Assembly (NCBI GenBank): GCA_016178785.1
Contig: JACOSO010000043.1
Span: 124,001 to 188,000 of the forward strand
Reading direction: 5' to 3'
Length of the DNA stretch: 64,000 bases
From: Bacteroidota bacterium
GTDB lineage: Bacteria; Bacteroidota; Bacteroidia; Cytophagales; Cyclobacteriaceae
Position 1 is the first letter of the stretch, and each line of letters begins with the position of its first letter. Shown piece by piece: positions 36,413-45,201 of this stretch. The position numbers were made by a program, and so were the translations under genes. The notes under the pieces were generated by a model. That model did not search any database. It saw nothing but the letters and a program-made list of their open reading frames with translations, and had not been told where the DNA came from.

Positions 36413-38332
36413 TCAAGAGACTAACTCAACGCTTCTTTTAATAAAGCTGGTTAGATCAGCACCTGTAAGCATACTCTGCGAAAGCAATGCAAGATCGTAC
36501 GATTGCTTGGCAAGTTTCAATTTCTGTTCTTCGGTTTCAGCTTTTAATATTTTCTGAATGATTTGGTGATTGCCATTAATAGCCACATTGTAACTGTCGG
36601 GCATTGTGCCCATGAAGCTCATCCCACCTCCGCCAGTTCGGGCCATATCTTTCATCCTGCGCATCCACTCGCTCATGGTGATTGTTACGGGCAGATCATC
36701 CGGTGCGAGGGACTCAATTGCGAGTGCCATGCTTTTGTTATTGATGGCGTTTTCGAAAACAGTTTTAACTTTTTCCTCTTCGTCCTTGCTCAACACACTG
36801 TCGATCTTTTCGTCTTTTGCAATCAGCTTGTCGATGATTTCGCTGTCCACGCGTTTGAGTTGGGTCTTTTCTAATTTTTGTTCAAGGTTGCCAATGAAAT
36901 GGCTATCAATTACGCCATTGAGCAGTAGTACGTCATAAGACTTTGCCTTTGCTGATTCGATGAATGAATGTTGTTTGCCTGCATCGGTGGTGTAGAGATA
37001 AATTACGTTTTTGTCTTTGTCAGTCTGAATAACTTTTACTTTGTCCTCATATTCTTTGAGGGTGAAATACTGCCCGTCCACATTTTTCAGCAACGAAAAT
37101 TCCTTTGCTTTTTCATAAAACTTCTCATCGCTGATCATGCCGTAGCGAACAAATACACTGATGTCGTCCCATTTCTTTTCAAATTCTTTTCGGTCTTTGA
37201 TGAATAAGTCAACCAGCTTGTCGGCTACTTTCTTTGTAATGTGCTGACTTATTTTTTTAACATTGGCATCGCTCTGCAGATAGCTGCGAGACACGTTAAG
37301 AGGGATATCGGGGGAGTCGAGGATGCCATGAAGCAACATTAAGAAATCCGGAACAACGTCTTTCACCTCATCCGTAATAAACACCTGGCGTGAATAGAGC
37401 TGAATTTTGTTCTTCTGAATTTCAAAATCGTTTTTGATTTTAGGGAAATACAAAACTCCCGTAAGGTTAAAAGGATAATCCACATTAAGGTGAATCCAAA
37501 AGAGTGGATCTTCTGAAAACGGATAAAGCTCTTTGTAAAATTTTAAATAGTCTTCATCCTTCAACTCGCTTGGTGCTTTCGTCCAAACAGGTGAAGTATT
37601 ATTGATGATTCTGTCGGTAGTAACAGTTTTGTATTTCGGTTTGCCTGCCTGTCCGGTAGGCAGGTTGTCTTTATCGACCCCGTCTTCAACGCTCTCATCT
37701 TTAGTTCCGAATTTGATTTCAACCGGAAGAAACTTGCAGTATTTTTCCAAAATACCTTTCAGTCTCCATTCATCTAAAAACTCTTCCGAGTCTGCATTAA
37801 TGTGAAGAATGACATCTGTACCTCTGGTTTCTTTTTCAGCTGGTGTTAATTCAAATTCTGTTGAGCCATCGCACTCCCATCTTGCAGCATCAGTTCCTTC
37901 CTTGTACGATTTTGAAATGAGTTCAACTTTATCTGAAACCATAAAGGCCGAGTAAAAGCCCAAGCCAAATTTCCCAATGATGTCTTTTGCATCAGCTTTG
38001 TCTTTGAATTTCTCTACAAACTCACTTGCGCCTGAGAACGCAATTTGATTGATATATTTTTTGATCTCCTCGCCAGTCATGCCGAGGCCTTTGTCGCTCA
38101 CCGTGATGGTTTTGGCTTTTTTGTCAAAGCTCACTTCAATTTTTAAATCCCCAAGTTCGCCCATAGCTTCTCCCAACGCAGCAAGCTTTTTCAATTTTTG
38201 AGTTGCGTCTACAGCATTACTCACCAACTCGCGCAAAAAGATTTCGTGGTCGGAGTAGAGAAATTTTTTGATGATCGGAAAAATATTCTCGGTATGAATG
38301 GAGATGGTGCCTTTTTCTGCGGTTTGTGCCAT
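36413..38332 (-). CDS. htpG: Molecular chaperone HtpG (bacterial Hsp90)
   Basis: This ATP-dependent Hsp90 chaperone has 639 residues from ATG 38332, chosen because MAQTAEKGTISIHTENIFP is the standard N-terminus. An upstream in-frame start at 38395 would add unconserved residues. The GHKL ATPase domain includes FLRELVSNAVDATQKL, VSDKGLGMTGEEI and IGKFGLGFYSAFMV. The middle domain contains YLRSYLQSDANVKKISQ-like segments, and the C-terminal dimerisation domain ends near LLSQSMLTGADLTSF. In the charged linker an in-frame 21-bp palindrome encodes LPTGQAG (see separate repeat). The gene is convergent with carB and divergent from the histidine kinase gene. Confidence 0.95.
   Translation of the reverse strand: MAQTAEKGTISIHTENIFPIIKKFLYSDHEIFLRELVSNAVDATQKLKKLAALGEAMGELGDLKIEVSFDKKAKTITVSDKGLGMTGEEIKKYINQIAFSGASEFVEKFKDKADAKDIIGKFGLGFYSAFMVSDKVELISKSYKEGTDAARWECDGSTEFELTPAEKETRGTDVILHINADSEEFLDEWRLKGILEKYCKFLPVEIKFGTKDESVEDGVDKDNLPTGQAGKPKYKTVTTDRIINNTSPVWTKAPSELKDEDYLKFYKELYPFSEDPLFWIHLNVDYPFNLTGVLYFPKIKNDFEIQKNKIQLYSRQVFITDEVKDVVPDFLMLLHGILDSPDIPLNVSRSYLQSDANVKKISQHITKKVADKLVDLFIKDRKEFEKKWDDISVFVRYGMISDEKFYEKAKEFSLLKNVDGQYFTLKEYEDKVKVIQTDKDKNVIYLYTTDAGKQHSFIESAKAKSYDVLLLNGVIDSHFIGNLEQKLEKTQLKRVDSEIIDKLIAKDEKIDSVLSKDEEEKVKTVFENAINNKSMALAIESLAPDDLPVTITMSEWMRRMKDMARTGGGGMSFMGTMPDSYNVAINGNHQIIQKILKAETEEQKLKLAKQSYDLALLSQSMLTGADLTSFIKRSVELVS
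37644..37664. repeat. 21-bp palindromic element inserted in frame in htpG
   Basis: CCTGCCT (37644-37650), GTCCGGT (37651-37657) and AGGCAGG (37658-37664) form 7-bp arms around a 7-bp self-complementary-like core. On the htpG strand it reads as seven codons for LPTGQAG, between a charged linker and KPKYK. I have a general memory of similar elements in other Bacteroidota, which needs checking. Confidence 0.65.
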
Positions 38333-38474
38333 AACGTTCAAAAGTTTTGGTAAAATATTAAGTTCAAGTACTAACTCAAAAGTTGTTCCACTCAACGTTT
38401 GTGACAGGATGGCAGTTGAATAGTTACTTTACGGTAATGTTGATTCATTAAGTTTGTTACATCAAACACGAATT

Positions 38475-40397
38475 GTGAATAATCGAAGGATACTGCCCTG
38501 CTTATTTTTAATAGCAGTTCAAACGGTTTTTGCTCAAGACCTCCGACTCAACAAGGACTTAAGTTCAACGCAACCGCTGAAAGGCAATTGGGATTTTGTA
38601 TGGAACGAATTATTAACTCCTGCTGATTTTCAAAAAAAGCCGATTGAAATCAAACAAGTTCTTGTGCCAGGTTCGTGGACAGCCCAAGGGCATCCTCATC
38701 TAGGGGTTGGTACCTATCGGGTAAAAATTCATCTCGAAAAGGAAATTGCCAATTATTCGATTTTATTCCCAAATGTTAATTCATCAGCAAAAGTTTGGGT
38801 GAACGGAAAGCTAATTGATGAGCTTGGTGTTTGTGATATCGATAAAGTAAAATACAAGGCAAAATTTGGCAGCCTCTTAATTGCGGTTCCTGCCGATACC
38901 ACAACTTTAGACCTCGTGGTTCAGGTGGCTAACTTCACGTATACGTTTGGAGGAATTACACGTGCACCGGTGTTAGGGCCAACATCTGTTTTGATTCACG
39001 AAATCAATACCCGCAAAGGCGTGGAGAATTTTTTTGTTGGAAGTCTCATGGCCATGTTTGTTTACCAGATCATTCTATTCTTTCTTTACAAACAAGGCAA
39101 GCCGTATTTATATCTTGGGTTGATCTGTTTAATAGTGGCCTTGCGTGCCATGGTCACGCATGGGGGATCATTTCTGCTCTTGGATCTTTTCCCTGAAGTT
39201 TCAATGGAGTTCTGGAAGAAACTTGAATTTTTTTCAGTGTATGCAGTGGTAGCAATTTTTCCGCTATATTCTTTTTATTTGTTTCCTGCCCAAGCCTATA
39301 AAAAACCGATTCCCGCCTTCATTGCCCTCAGTACATTACTTTGTCTTGTGGTGGTTTTTACTCCGCATGAGGTGTACTATCAAGTGTTGGATGTGTGCCA
39401 TCTCCTGCTCATCGCAGGTTTTGTGTATTCAGTGTTAGTAATTGTTAAAGCTTGGAGAGCAGGAAATAAAGATGCATCTATCATTCTGTTTGGAGTCTTG
39501 GCATCATTCCCCTTTATTTTATTGGAGATTGCTCAAAACAGTCGTATCATTTATTTCAATGTTTCATTTCCTTATCTGGTTGAAATTGGAGTGTTGGTGT
39601 TTTTGCTTTTTCAAGTTTATCTCCTGGCCAATCATTATGCGCTTGCTTATAAAAACCTGGAATTGATCAATGTTGATTTGGAAACAAAAGTACAGGCGCG
39701 AACAGCCGAATTAACTAAGGCCAATCAGGTGCGCGAAAAATTGCTTTCAGTCGTTTCGCATGATATTAAGGGACCTTTGAATTCATTGCGCGGAGTGCTT
39801 GACATTTATCGACAAGGTGGATTTTCTGAGTCAGAGATGAAATCGATCACAGGAAAAATCGAGGAAAACATGAGCACCACTTCGATGCTCATGGACAACA
39901 TCTTGCATTGGACTACCAACCAGTTGAAGGGAGTGAAGGTTAGTAACTCAAAAATTGACCTGAAAGAATTTGTGGACGAGCATTTCAAAATTTTCAAAAC
40001 GATTTTGGAAACCAAAAATATTTCACTGATCAATTCAGTTCCTCAAATTGAAGTTCGTTCGGACAAACAAATTCTAAGTTTGGTATTAAGAAACCTGATC
40101 GCAAATGCCATCAAATTTTCCTTTGAGAAAGGACGAATCGAGGTTAGTGCTGAGCGAAATAAGTCTGATTTTACCATTAAAGTGTCAGACAATGGAAAAG
40201 GAATTCCGTCAGAATCCGTTGAATCACTCTTTCATCCCAACTCCACCTTAAGTACAGAGGGCACAAGCCAGGAAAAAGGAACCGGACTTGGTTTGGCCCT
40301 GTGTTATGACTACTTAAAACATGTGGGGGGTGAGATTTCTGTGCAAAGCAAACCAGGCAAGGAAACAACTTTTACAATCAGAATTCCCTCAATTTAA
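38475..40397 (+). CDS. Sensor histidine kinase with 7TMR-DISM extracellular and membrane domains
   Basis: This is an inner-membrane sensor kinase of about 640 residues. A signal peptide precedes a jelly-roll domain (about 25-170) with LKGNWDFVW and VPGSWTAQG, similar to 7TMR-DISMED2 or glycosidase carbohydrate-binding folds. Seven membrane helices follow (about 185-390), then a coiled coil, then the kinase core: phospho-acceptor H429 in VVSHDIKGPLNSL, N-box NLIANAIKFSF, G1 DNGKGIPSES and G2 GTGLGLAL. No receiver domain or neighbouring response regulator is present, so the partner is elsewhere. I chose GTG at 38475 because it starts the signal peptide; TTG at 38454 is the alternative. Confidence 0.9.
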   Translation: MNNRRILPCLFLIAVQTVFAQDLRLNKDLSSTQPLKGNWDFVWNELLTPADFQKKPIEIKQVLVPGSWTAQGHPHLGVGTYRVKIHLEKEIANYSILFPNVNSSAKVWVNGKLIDELGVCDIDKVKYKAKFGSLLIAVPADTTTLDLVVQVANFTYTFGGITRAPVLGPTSVLIHEINTRKGVENFFVGSLMAMFVYQIILFFLYKQGKPYLYLGLICLIVALRAMVTHGGSFLLLDLFPEVSMEFWKKLEFFSVYAVVAIFPLYSFYLFPAQAYKKPIPAFIALSTLLCLVVVFTPHEVYYQVLDVCHLLLIAGFVYSVLVIVKAWRAGNKDASIILFGVLASFPFILLEIAQNSRIIYFNVSFPYLVEIGVLVFLLFQVYLLANHYALAYKNLELINVDLETKVQARTAELTKANQVREKLLSVVSHDIKGPLNSLRGVLDIYRQGGFSESEMKSITGKIEENMSTTSMLMDNILHWTTNQLKGVKVSNSKIDLKEFVDEHFKIFKTILETKNISLINSVPQIEVRSDKQILSLVLRNLIANAIKFSFEKGRIEVSAERNKSDFTIKVSDNGKGIPSESVESLFHPNSTLSTEGTSQEKGTGLGLALCYDYLKHVGGEISVQSKPGKETTFTIRIPSI

Positions 40398-40421
40398 GTC
40401 TCTGAACTTGAATAAAAGCGA

Positions 40422-40458
40422 ACAACCATCTTGGAATAGAAATTTCCAAGATGGTTGT
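40422..40458. terminator. Strong bidirectional terminator hairpin between convergent kinase and rng genes
   Basis: ACAACCATCTTGGAA (40422-40436) and TTCCAAGATGGTTGT (40444-40458) are perfect 15-bp inverted repeats with a 7-nt loop. The hairpin lies between the kinase stop at 40397 and the rng stop at 40475. Confidence 0.8.
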
Positions 40459-40474
40459 CAGTTCATTATTATGC

Positions 40475-42064
40475 CTAGACTGCAAGTTCAACTACATTCT
40501 GTTCGCTCTTCTGCCCAAGATCAATCTCTTCACCATCTTTGTTGAGGAAGTGAAATTCGGTAATACCAAGCGAACTGTCTTTTACCATTTCGACCCAACG
40601 CTTGTATTTGAAGTACATCTTCACGCGTTTCGAAATAAACCCTTTGTTATAATAAGCATACAAGAAGGGATGAAGGGCAAGCACCAATTTTTTCTCGTTT
40701 TGTTTCTCAAACAAATGCTGGATGTTGCTCTCGATTTGGTCAGTCACTAATATTGACGCATTGATCTTTCCAGTTCCATTGCAGGTAGGGCAAACTTCCT
40801 TGGTGGCAATATTCATCTGCGGGCGCACGCGCTCACGGGTGATTTGCATCAACCCGAATTTGGAAAGTGGAAGTACCGTGTGCTTGGCGCGGTCGCTTTC
40901 CATCTCCTCTTTCATTTTCTGAGAGATCAGCTTTTTGTTATCAAGACTTCTCATGTCAATGAAATCTATTACAACAATTCCGCCCATATCGCGCAGGCGT
41001 AACTGACGCGCAACCTCGCGCACGGCTTCAAGGTTTACTGATAGAGCAGTAGTCTCCTGATTTTCTTCGCGGTTACTTTTGTTGCCGCTGTTTACATCGA
41101 CCACATGAAGGGCTTCGGTATGCTCGATGATCAGATAACCACCGCCACGTAAACTTACTGTTTGGCCGAAAGCGGCTTTGATCTGTCGTTCTACTCCGTA
41201 ATGCTCGAATAGTTTGAGCTTGCCCGTGTAGAGTTTAACAATTTTCTCTTTGTCAGGAGCAATGTTGCGAATGTAATTCTTGACTTCGTCAAAGATCTTT
41301 TTGTCGTCACAAAGAACATTATCGAATGACTCGTTAAGCACATCTCGCAAAAGGGAGGATGCTTTGTTCAACTCTCCGATTATTTTGTCGCGAGAGTTAG
41401 CGGTGACAAGGCGAGTCATGCCTTCCTCCCACATTTTAACAAGATTGCGTAAATCTTTATCAAGCTCAGCCACCTCTTTGCCTTCAGCTACAGTGCGAAT
41501 GATCACACCAAAGTTTTCGGGTTTGATCGATTGGATAAGGCGCTGCAATCTTTTGCGCTCATCGCTGCTTGAAATCCTTTTTGAAATGCTTACCCCGGAT
41601 GAAAAGGGTACCAACACCAGATATCTTCCGGCTATGGACAACTCGCACGAAAGTCGCGGACCTTTGGTAGAAATCGGTTCTTTTACTACCTGCACCGGAA
41701 CGAGCTGACCTTTTGTAAGCTGCTGGGCAATCTTCCCATGCTTGTCAATGTCTTTCTCAGTCTGGAATTTATCCAGTTTGCCTCCGGTGATCTTCTTAGC
41801 GCGGACAAGTTTGGTGAACTTTTGCAATGAGCTGAACTTGGGCCCGAGATCGAGGTAATGCAGAAAGGCGTCTTTCTCATACCCAATATCGATGAAGGCT
41901 GCGTTCAGGCCGGGCACCACTTTTTTAACAGTGCCCATGTAAATATCACCAACTACAAACTGGCTGCCGTCTTGTTCTTCATGAAACTCGGCCAGTTGTT
42001 TGTCCTTAAGAAGGGCGATGCGACATCCGTTCTGAGTAGCGCTTATAATTAGCTCATTACTCAA
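40475..42064 (-). CDS. rng: Ribonuclease E/G family endoribonuclease
   Basis: This 529-residue RNase G-like enzyme takes part in rRNA processing and mRNA decay. The N-terminal S1 domain (FVVGDIYMGTVKKVVPGLNAA, FIDIGYEKDAFLHY) is followed by the 5'-sensor and DNase I-like catalytic parts: GGGYLIIEHTEALHVVDVNS contains the catalytic aspartate, and LRDMGGIVVIDFIDM contains the second. CPTCNGTGK is the zinc-link used for dimerisation. No long C-terminal scaffold is present, so it is closer to RNase G than RNase E. Upstream on the same strand is the tiny ribosomal-type gene at 42141-42230. Confidence 0.94.
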   Translation of the reverse strand: MSNELIISATQNGCRIALLKDKQLAEFHEEQDGSQFVVGDIYMGTVKKVVPGLNAAFIDIGYEKDAFLHYLDLGPKFSSLQKFTKLVRAKKITGGKLDKFQTEKDIDKHGKIAQQLTKGQLVPVQVVKEPISTKGPRLSCELSIAGRYLVLVPFSSGVSISKRISSSDERKRLQRLIQSIKPENFGVIIRTVAEGKEVAELDKDLRNLVKMWEEGMTRLVTANSRDKIIGELNKASSLLRDVLNESFDNVLCDDKKIFDEVKNYIRNIAPDKEKIVKLYTGKLKLFEHYGVERQIKAAFGQTVSLRGGGYLIIEHTEALHVVDVNSGNKSNREENQETTALSVNLEAVREVARQLRLRDMGGIVVIDFIDMRSLDNKKLISQKMKEEMESDRAKHTVLPLSKFGLMQITRERVRPQMNIATKEVCPTCNGTGKINASILVTDQIESNIQHLFEKQNEKKLVLALHPFLYAYYNKGFISKRVKMYFKYKRWVEMVKDSSLGITEFHFLNKDGEEIDLGQKSEQNVVELAV

Positions 42065-42140
42065 AACTGAAATGTTTTAGTTTTTTAAATTCTTCTTGTG
42101 CCGCGGTTCGTGTCGACACGACCACGGCCATGGCTGGTTT

Positions 42141-42230
42141 TTATTTTTTCTTATGTCTGTTTTTTCTCAAACGCTTTTTGCGCTTGTGAGTAGCCATTTT
42201 ATGCTTCTTTCTTTTTTTTCCACTTGGCAT
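42141..42230 (-). CDS. 29-residue basic protein, AURKAIP1/COX24 (mS38-like) type
   Basis: The minus strand encodes MPSGKKRKKHKMATHKRKKR and nine more residues, of which most are Lys, Arg or His. It is very similar to a tiny protein conserved across Bacteroidota that is placed in the AURKAIP1/COX24 domain family, whose mitochondrial member is the small-subunit protein mS38. A structural role on the ribosome is likely but inferred. The gene sits about 75 bp upstream of rng on the same strand. Its size means automatic gene finding can miss it. The start is ATG at 42230. Confidence 0.8.
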   Translation of the reverse strand: MPSGKKRKKHKMATHKRKKRLRKNRHKKK

Positions 42231-42247
42231 AATGTGTTCTGATTTTG

Positions 42248-42263
42248 TCCCGACTTGTCGGGA
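42248..42263. repeat. 16-bp palindrome with 7-bp arms
   Basis: TCCCGAC (42248-42254) and GTCGGGA (42257-42263) are perfect inverted arms around TT. It lies between the TPR gene stop and the small basic protein start. It may be an interspersed element or a weak terminator for the TPR gene. Confidence 0.5.
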
Positions 42264-42278
42264 TGGTTAAACAATAAT

Positions 42279-43112
42279 TTATTTCAAATCCTTCAGATAA
42301 GAGTCTACTGTGGCTTGCACAGCAGGATCATTATCCAATTTTTTTACTTTTTCAAATTGTACTCGAGCTTCTTTTTTCTGTCCATCGTTCATGTATGCAA
42401 CACCGAGTACCATCTGTCCTTGCACATGCTTAGGGTTCACCTCTATTAATTGTCTGAGCCAGTCAATTGCTTTTTTATTTTGACCTGACTGAACTGAAAG
42501 AATCCCCATATTGAACAGAGCAAGTTCATTTTTCGGGTCTTCTGAAAGCACGTCTTTCAATAGGCGAATACCCTGCATCGGGCCACCAGTACTAAGATAA
42601 GTCATGGCTACGTTGATGCGAGCCTCGTAATTTTTTGAGTCAGTCTCAATTACTTTGCCCAAGTACTCACGTGTTTTTTCAGCCAACATTTTTTGCTTTT
42701 GAGCATCCATAGCAAAAGTGTAGGCTTTATAAAAGCTGTTGCCTGCTTTCAAAAAACTCTCAGTCGTGTTAAAGAACGTTGCTGCTTTTTCTCCGAACCA
42801 GGCTGCGCTATCAAATTGACCCGCTTGCGTGTAAAGGCTCTGTAAAGAGTCGGCAAAGATAGCATTTTTTTTATCTGACGAATTTTGAAAAGCAGCTTTC
42901 ATCGCTTTGATCCGCGAAACAACTGCAGAAGATGCGGATGTATGGCCTGAAGGAAGGTGAGAGTCTTTTTTTGCCGTGGTTGAGTCAACCGGTTTTAATT
43001 GACTTTCGTTTTCCACCACCGCTTTTGGCAAAAGAAAAATGAGCCAGACTACAATAACGCTTGCTGCAATTAATATGATTCGGGTCTTTAACATTTGGAA
43101 GGGATTGGTCAT
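42279..43112 (-). CDS. Membrane-anchored tetratricopeptide repeat protein
   Basis: This 277-residue protein has an N-terminal membrane helix (about 9-28, IILIAASVIVVWLIFLLP), a variable charged segment, and several TPR units at about 95-265: AAWFGEKAATFFNTTESFLKAG, YEARINVAMTYLSTGGPMQG, ELALFNMGILSVQSGQNKKA and VQGQMVLGVAYMNDGQKKEA. TPRs mediate protein contacts, so this is probably a periplasmic scaffold or assembly factor. The specific role is unknown. Its start codon overlaps a heptamer repeat shared with the end of the HU gene upstream, and the two genes are probably co-transcribed. Confidence 0.86.
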   Translation of the reverse strand: MTNPFQMLKTRIILIAASVIVVWLIFLLPKAVVENESQLKPVDSTTAKKDSHLPSGHTSASSAVVSRIKAMKAAFQNSSDKKNAIFADSLQSLYTQAGQFDSAAWFGEKAATFFNTTESFLKAGNSFYKAYTFAMDAQKQKMLAEKTREYLGKVIETDSKNYEARINVAMTYLSTGGPMQGIRLLKDVLSEDPKNELALFNMGILSVQSGQNKKAIDWLRQLIEVNPKHVQGQMVLGVAYMNDGQKKEARVQFEKVKKLDNDPAVQATVDSYLKDLK

Positions 43113-43167
43113 TAGGCATTAGGCATTGGCGAAGAGAACACCTAATGCCTGAATCCCTCAATGCCTA
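43110..43167. repeat. Inverted heptamer repeats joining HU stop and TPR start
   Basis: On the plus strand the left arm reads CATTAGG, CATTAGG, CATTGGC (43110-43130) and the right arm starts CCTAATG, CCTGAAT (43141-43154) with CAATGCC further on. CATTAGG and CCTAATG are perfect complements. The left arm includes the TPR start codon and the right arm reaches the HU stop codon, so the element fills the whole intergenic space. Confidence 0.6.
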
Positions 43168-43470
43168 TTTTTCTGCGTGCTGCTTTACCTTTTCGCTGTT
43201 CTTGATTTTGTTCACAAAAATCTTGGCAGGTTTGAAACTGGGAACAAAATGTTCATCAATCACAATGGCTGTGTTGCGAGAAATGTTGCGCGCGATTTTT
43301 TTCTTGCGCTTCTTATTGATAAAGCTGCCGAAGCCGCGCACATAGATGTTGTGGCCGTTGGCCATGTTGGTTTTTACAATATTGAAAAAAGCTTCAACGC
43401 TTGCCGATACATCAGCTTTGTCGATGCCTGTTTTTTCGGAGATCTGGTTGATTACGTCTGCCTTGGTCAT
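43165..43470 (-). CDS. HU family DNA-binding protein
   Basis: This 101-residue HU/IHF-type histone-like protein forms a dimer that bends DNA. MTKADVINQISEKTGIDKAD is the helical dimer core, VRGFGSFINKKRKKKIARN is the start of the DNA-binding arm, and HFVPSFKPAKIFVNKI is the C-terminal strand and helix. The conserved proline-bearing arm tip region is NISRNTAI. Many Bacteroidota carry an HU gene of this type near mutY, ssb and gldE, as here. It is divergent from mutY across a 138-bp gap that must hold both promoters. Confidence 0.94.
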   Translation of the reverse strand: MTKADVINQISEKTGIDKADVSASVEAFFNIVKTNMANGHNIYVRGFGSFINKKRKKKIARNISRNTAIVIDEHFVPSFKPAKIFVNKIKNSEKVKQHAEK

Positions 43471-43608
43471 AGAATTTTAGAAAGGGCGCAAAGTTAAACG
43501 CAGAACGTTCAAACGCAAAATGAATTTACTGATAATCACATAGATGGCTGTAAATGGAATGTGAATTCGGTGGAATGATCGGATTTTAAGAGATTCACGC
43601 CCTAACGC

Positions 43609-44664
43609 ATGAACAAGATTTTTTTTTCAAAGCGAATAATCGATTGGTATCAGATCAACCAACGGAGTTTGCCTTGGCGCAAAACACGCGATCCTTACAA
43701 AATTTGGCTTAGCGAAATCATCCTTCAGCAAACACGCGTTGCACAGGGCTTACCTTATTTTAAAGAGTTTGCAAAAACATTTCCTGCAGTTTTCGATTTG
43801 GCGAAAGCTTCAGAACAACAAGTGCTGCGCCTTTGGCAAGGGCTGGGCTATTACTCTCGGGCCAGGAACCTTCACCGTTGTGCAAAAGAAATCGTCAAAA
43901 ATTTTAATGGGAAATTCCCCGATTCATTTGAAGAATTAAAAAAACTTCATGGCATCGGGCCATACACAGCTGCCGCCATAGCTTCAATTGCATTTCATGA
44001 AAGTGTAGCTGTAGTAGATGGGAATGTTTTTCGCGTACTGGCTCGAGTGTTTGGAATTGACAAGGACATAGTTTCGGATGAAGGGAAAAAATATTTCTTT
44101 TCGCTCGCTAACGAACTGATTGACAAAAATCAACCCGATCTTTTCAATCAGGCAATAATGGAATTTGGCGCGCTTCACTGTCTTCCTAAGAATCCCAAAT
44201 GTGAAGAATGTATTTTCTCAAAGAACTGCGAGGCAAATCAGCGAAATCTGCAAAATCTATTGCCGGTCAAATCAAAAAAACTGAAAGTCAAGACACGCTA
44301 TTTTTATTATTTCGTCATTCATTCAAAGAATGGAATACTCATGCATCAGCGAAACGGAAAAGACATTTGGCGTGGGCTTTATGATTTTTACTTAGTCGAA
44401 ACCTCCGGAAAGCAAAAACCGGAATCTTTGATGAAAGACGACAAATTTTTGACGAAATCGGTGACCATTCGCGAAAGCAAGATCTTCACACACATCCTTT
44501 CTCATCAAAAATTGAAAGTTAAGTTCGTTGACATTGAGAAGGCCTTTTCAAAAAAAGAGGAATCAATTGCAAGAAAACTTGGCTTGAAAAAATTTACTGC
44601 AAAACAAATAGCTGAACTTCCAAAACCGATTCTAATCGATCGCTTCCTTACTAGGAATCCATAA
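43609..44664 (+). CDS. mutY: A/G-specific adenine glycosylase MutY
   Basis: MutY removes adenine mispaired with 8-oxoguanine or guanine. The 351-residue protein has E36 in LSEIILQQTRVAQG and D137 in AVVDGNVFRVLARVFG as the catalytic pair, and a helix-hairpin-helix in LHGIGPYTAAAIASIAF. A 4Fe-4S site is formed by C191, C198, C201 and C207 with the canonical spacing. The C-terminal part (about 230-345, FVIHSKNGILMHQRNG) is the MutT-like domain that recognises 8-oxoguanine. It is followed by ssb, gldE and gldD on the same strand. Confidence 0.95.
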   Translation: MNKIFFSKRIIDWYQINQRSLPWRKTRDPYKIWLSEIILQQTRVAQGLPYFKEFAKTFPAVFDLAKASEQQVLRLWQGLGYYSRARNLHRCAKEIVKNFNGKFPDSFEELKKLHGIGPYTAAAIASIAFHESVAVVDGNVFRVLARVFGIDKDIVSDEGKKYFFSLANELIDKNQPDLFNQAIMEFGALHCLPKNPKCEECIFSKNCEANQRNLQNLLPVKSKKLKVKTRYFYYFVIHSKNGILMHQRNGKDIWRGLYDFYLVETSGKQKPESLMKDDKFLTKSVTIRESKIFTHILSHQKLKVKFVDIEKAFSKKEESIARKLGLKKFTAKQIAELPKPILIDRFLTRNP

Positions 44665-44677
44665 CCCAGATTTTTGG

Positions 44678-44685
44678 TAACTTTG
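44678..44685 (+). promoter_or_regulatory. Candidate Bacteroidota -7 promoter box for ssb
   Basis: TAACTTTG fits the TAnnTTTG -7 consensus and lies 55 bp upstream of the ssb ATG, giving a reasonable leader. A matching -33 TTG is not clear. Confidence 0.35.
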
Positions 44686-44740
44686 CAATCCAGCAAACTT
44701 TTTTCTTTGCTGTCAGGATAGATATAAACAAAAAACGAAT

Positions 44741-45175
44741 ATGTCAGGAGTAAATAAGGTGATTTTATTAGGACGGCTAGGCAAAGACCCCGAATCGCGC
44801 ACACTGGAGAGCGGAACAATGGTTGTAAACTTTACATTAGCTACTTCCGAGGTCTACAAAGACAGAACTACAGGCGAGCGCAAGGAAATTACAGATTGGC
44901 ATAATGTGGTGCTGTGGCGGGGACTTGCAGAAACAGCATCAAAATACCTGCACAAAGGCGATCAGGTATACATCGAGGGGAAGATGCGCACGCGTAGTTG
45001 GGAGAAAGACGGAGTGACACGCTACACCACCGAAGTGATTGGAGACAATATGACCTTGGTTGGTTCTAAACAAGGCGGTGGTAGCAATTACGAGCGACCA
45101 GCCACCGTGCAAAGTGCTGCGCCTGCCGATGATTTCAAACCGCAGGACAACGCTACGGACGACCTGCCGTTTTAA
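44741..45175 (+). CDS. ssb: Single-stranded DNA-binding protein
   Basis: This 144-residue SSB has the OB fold (VNKVILLGRLGKDPESRTLE, VVNFTLATSEVYKDR, DWHNVVLWRGLAETASKYLH, QVYIEGKMRTRSWEKDG) and a disordered tail ending in the acidic tip DDLPF, which docks SSB partners. It coats single-stranded DNA during replication and repair. Its position after mutY and before gldE is a conserved arrangement in Bacteroidota. Confidence 0.96.
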   Translation: MSGVNKVILLGRLGKDPESRTLESGTMVVNFTLATSEVYKDRTTGERKEITDWHNVVLWRGLAETASKYLHKGDQVYIEGKMRTRSWEKDGVTRYTTEVIGDNMTLVGSKQGGGSNYERPATVQSAAPADDFKPQDNATDDLPF

Positions 45176-45201
45176 AAAATGTTGAACCAACAGATTGATG
45201 C

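Noticed and set aside
37644-37664. LPTGQ in HtpG resembles a sortase LPxTG signal
   Set aside because: HtpG is cytoplasmic, the motif is internal with no membrane tail, and it is encoded by a palindromic element.
38333-38395. Extended HtpG N-terminus from 38395
   Set aside because: The extra 21 residues do not fit the family, whereas MAQTAEKGTISIHTENIFP is the normal start.
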